This document shows, piece after piece, positions 5,301-6,413 of a stretch of 6,413 bases of DNA (within the stretch, counting starts at the first letter, position 1; each line of letters begins with the position of its first letter). The DNA comes from Dehalococcoidia bacterium (GTDB lineage: Bacteria; Chloroflexota; Dehalococcoidia; UBA2979): NCBI GenBank assembly GCA_018700215.1, contig JABIST010000142.1:1-6413 (forward strand), in the 5' to 3' direction. The position numbers and the translations under genes are program-made. Under the pieces are notes generated by a model, which saw only the letters and a list, made by a program, of their open reading frames with translations, was not told where the DNA came from and searched no databases.

Positions 5301-6242
5301 CTACTGCGCGGCGACCATCGGCGCTGGCACTACCGGTGCCAGCAAGTACGGCACCGGCTCGTCACCCATCGGGTAGATCGTCCACGCCGGCGGCGTGGAC
5401 CAAAGCGCGATTCCCAGCCATTCGATGCCCTGCTCGGACACCTTCACCTGGTGGATCTGACCGTCTCCCAGACCCAGCACGATCTCGTAAGGTGCGCCTG
5501 GAATGCTCCACATCAGATCGAAGTCCGACGCCGACCGGCCCTCGATCACCGCGTACACCGCCGGTCCACCACTCGCATCACCGGTCGTCGCGAACAACTC
5601 CTCAAGCACCCGCCCGCGATCAGCCGCCGTGACGAAATTCGGGCCGACCGAGGCGTACTCGAACATCTCCACTTGCGACCCTTCGGCCACCCCTTCCGGG
5701 CACCGAGGCGGTGAGCCCATCTCCGGCTCCTCCACACACTCCGTCTCGGCGAACACCAGCAACTCCGCCAGCGCCGCTCGGTCCTCAGCCACCAGCGCCG
5801 CGATCACCACATCGACGAACTCCACGCCCGTCCGCACGTCCGAGGGGTGGAAGAGGCCGACTACCGCCCACGTCGGCACCTCCGGCACGTCGACCGCGGC
5901 GAACACTGATCCCGGCTCGCCCTGCACCCAACCGAAGTCCTCCACCGCCCACCAGGACCCCTCGGTTCGGCCAGTCACCGCCACCTCAGAACCCGGAGGG
6001 ATCACTGCCATCACGTAGCCCCAGTCCTGCGGCTCGGAGTACACAGCCGTCTCCTCCATCACCGTCACGACGTTCGATGCCCGTTCTGGCGTCGGCTCCA
6101 CAGTCGGCGCAGTCGTCTCCGTCGCCGCAGGCGTGCTCGCGGCCGTCGCCGTGCTCGGAGTCTCCGAGGCACCACCACCACACGCCGACGCAATCACGCC
6201 CAGCGCCACAATCGAGGGAAGTATCAATCGAGAAAGCGACAT
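5301..6242 (-). CDS. Secreted lipoprotein with SH3b-like domain (paralogue B)
   Basis: The 313-residue product starts MSLSRLILPSIVALGVIASA with C21 of CGGG as the lipidation site. A Thr/Ala/Pro linker (24-55) leads to an SH3b-like domain (57-107: ETAVYSEPQDW, IPPGSEVAVTGRTEGSWWAV, FGWVQGEPGS). The C-terminal domain has HPSDVRTGVEFVDVVIAAL, C169, GSPPRCPEGVAEGS (C181), VKVSEQGIEW and VPYLLAPVVPAP. It matches paralogue A along its length, so the pair arose by tandem duplication. It lacks A's two extra cysteines and has a tail of Trp-rich strands instead. The ATG at 6242 is chosen because GGACGG stands 6 nt upstream. The in-frame ATG at 6260 has only AGG at 3 nt, but would add a basic residue to the signal peptide and remains possible. 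It lies 80 nt behind the end of a partial gene. The role is unknown; SH3b-like domains often bind peptides or cell-wall material. Confidence 0.84.
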   Translation of the reverse strand: MSLSRLILPSIVALGVIASACGGGASETPSTATAASTPAATETTAPTVEPTPERASNVVTVMEETAVYSEPQDWGYVMAVIPPGSEVAVTGRTEGSWWAVEDFGWVQGEPGSVFAAVDVPEVPTWAVVGLFHPSDVRTGVEFVDVVIAALVAEDRAALAELLVFAETECVEEPEMGSPPRCPEGVAEGSQVEMFEYASVGPNFVTAADRGRVLEELFATTGDASGGPAVYAVIEGRSASDFDLMWSIPGAPYEIVLGLGDGQIHQVKVSEQGIEWLGIALWSTPPAWTIYPMGDEPVPYLLAPVVPAPMVAAQ

Positions 6243-6295
6243 AATGAACCGTCCAGCCATGAGCCTGTCTGACTCATGACTATCGACGAGCTTCG

Positions 6296-6310
6296 CGACT
6301 TCCGAAGTCG
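6296..6310. repeat. 15-bp palindrome, copy 2, upstream of lipoprotein B
   Basis: CGACTTCCGAAGTCG is a perfect inverted repeat (7 bp either side of a central C, or a 6-bp stem with loop CCG). It begins 12 nt after the stop of the partial upstream gene and 53 nt before lipoprotein B. It is a near copy of 5275-5289 in the matching place before lipoprotein A. Confidence 0.48.
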
Positions 6311-6322
6311 GTAACTCCCGAG

Positions 6323-6413
6323 CTACGCCCCCGGCGCAGCCCCATCCAGCCACCCAAGGTCGAAGCGCTCGAGGCTATCCAGCACCGTGTGTGCCCCTGC
6401 CTGTATCCCTGCC
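6323..6413 (-). CDS. C-terminal end of an unidentified gene, possibly HAD-like
   Basis: On the minus strand one frame is open from the window edge to a TAG at 6323-6325 and gives 29 residues: AGIQAGAHTVLDSLERFDL, then GWLDGAAPGA. Codon third positions are mostly G or C. The 'AG..GAH.VLDSLERF.L..L' pattern recalls the last turn of HAD-family phosphatases (GAxxVIDSLxEL), but the piece is too short to be sure. It would be the first visible gene of the minus-strand run leading to serS. Confidence 0.4.
   Translation of the reverse strand, partial: AGIQAGAHTVLDSLERFDLGWLDGAAPGA

Noticed and set aside
4386..5714. 442-codon plus-strand frame opposite the lipoproteins
   Set aside because: It is an Arg/Pro/Ser-rich mirror of high-GC codons spanning two real genes and the gap between them; no motif.
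6258..6310. Promoter for lipoprotein B (GATAGT with TTCGGA) and inverted repeat CATGAG-N9-CTCATG at 6258-6278
   Set aside because: The -35 matches only 3 of 6 and the inverted repeat is short with a 9-nt spacer; neither exceeds what chance gives in this sequence.
1..6413. CRISPR array, insertion sequence, phage or toxin-antitoxin module
   Set aside because: No regularly spaced direct repeats, transposase or integrase motifs, or paired small overlapping toxin-antitoxin ORFs were seen.

Overview
The window is GC-rich, gene-dense bacterial chromosome. Several traits suggest a Chloroflexota bacterium, possibly Dehalococcoidia-like. These are the high-GC codon use, the lipoproteins with Thr/Ala/Pro-rich linkers followed by an SH3b-like domain, and a Gram-positive-type LexA box. 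The lineage is an inference from style, with no marker-gene comparison behind it.

Layout, left to right. (1) Positions 1-893, minus strand: a DinB/YfiT-like four-helix protein overlaps by ATGA with a DUF488-type protein cut by the window edge. (2) Positions 894-1481 hold no long gene but much structure. There is a nested palindromic segment (943-1046), then a probable 60-residue single-pass membrane protein (1078-1260, minus). This has its own sigma70-type promoter (TTGACA/TACATT, 1392-1421) and a 14-bp match to the LexA operator CGAAC-N4-GTTCG (1363-1376). (3) Positions 1482-2258, plus strand: a classical short-chain dehydrogenase/reductase with a strong ribosome binding site. A GC-rich hairpin (2262-2280) separates it from the convergent serS. 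(4) Positions 2287-6413, minus strand: a co-directional run that reads, in transcription order, the tail of an unidentified (possibly HAD-like) gene, two tandem paralogous lipoproteins, a Nudix hydrolase and seryl-tRNA synthetase. The gaps are about 45-100 nt.

How they fit together. serS is housekeeping. The Nudix and SDR enzymes are generic metabolic or house-cleaning functions. The two lipoproteins are duplicated secreted or envelope proteins of unknown role. The most interesting part is the LexA-box promoter driving a small membrane protein, with a DinB-family gene and a DUF488 gene downstream on the same strand. This layout resembles SOS-induced small membrane inhibitors of cell division, but nothing in the sequence proves that function. 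A second notable signal is a pair of near-identical 15-bp palindromes, one before each lipoprotein paralogue, that differ by a pairing-preserving (compensatory) change. No tRNA, rRNA, CRISPR array, transposase or phage gene was seen.
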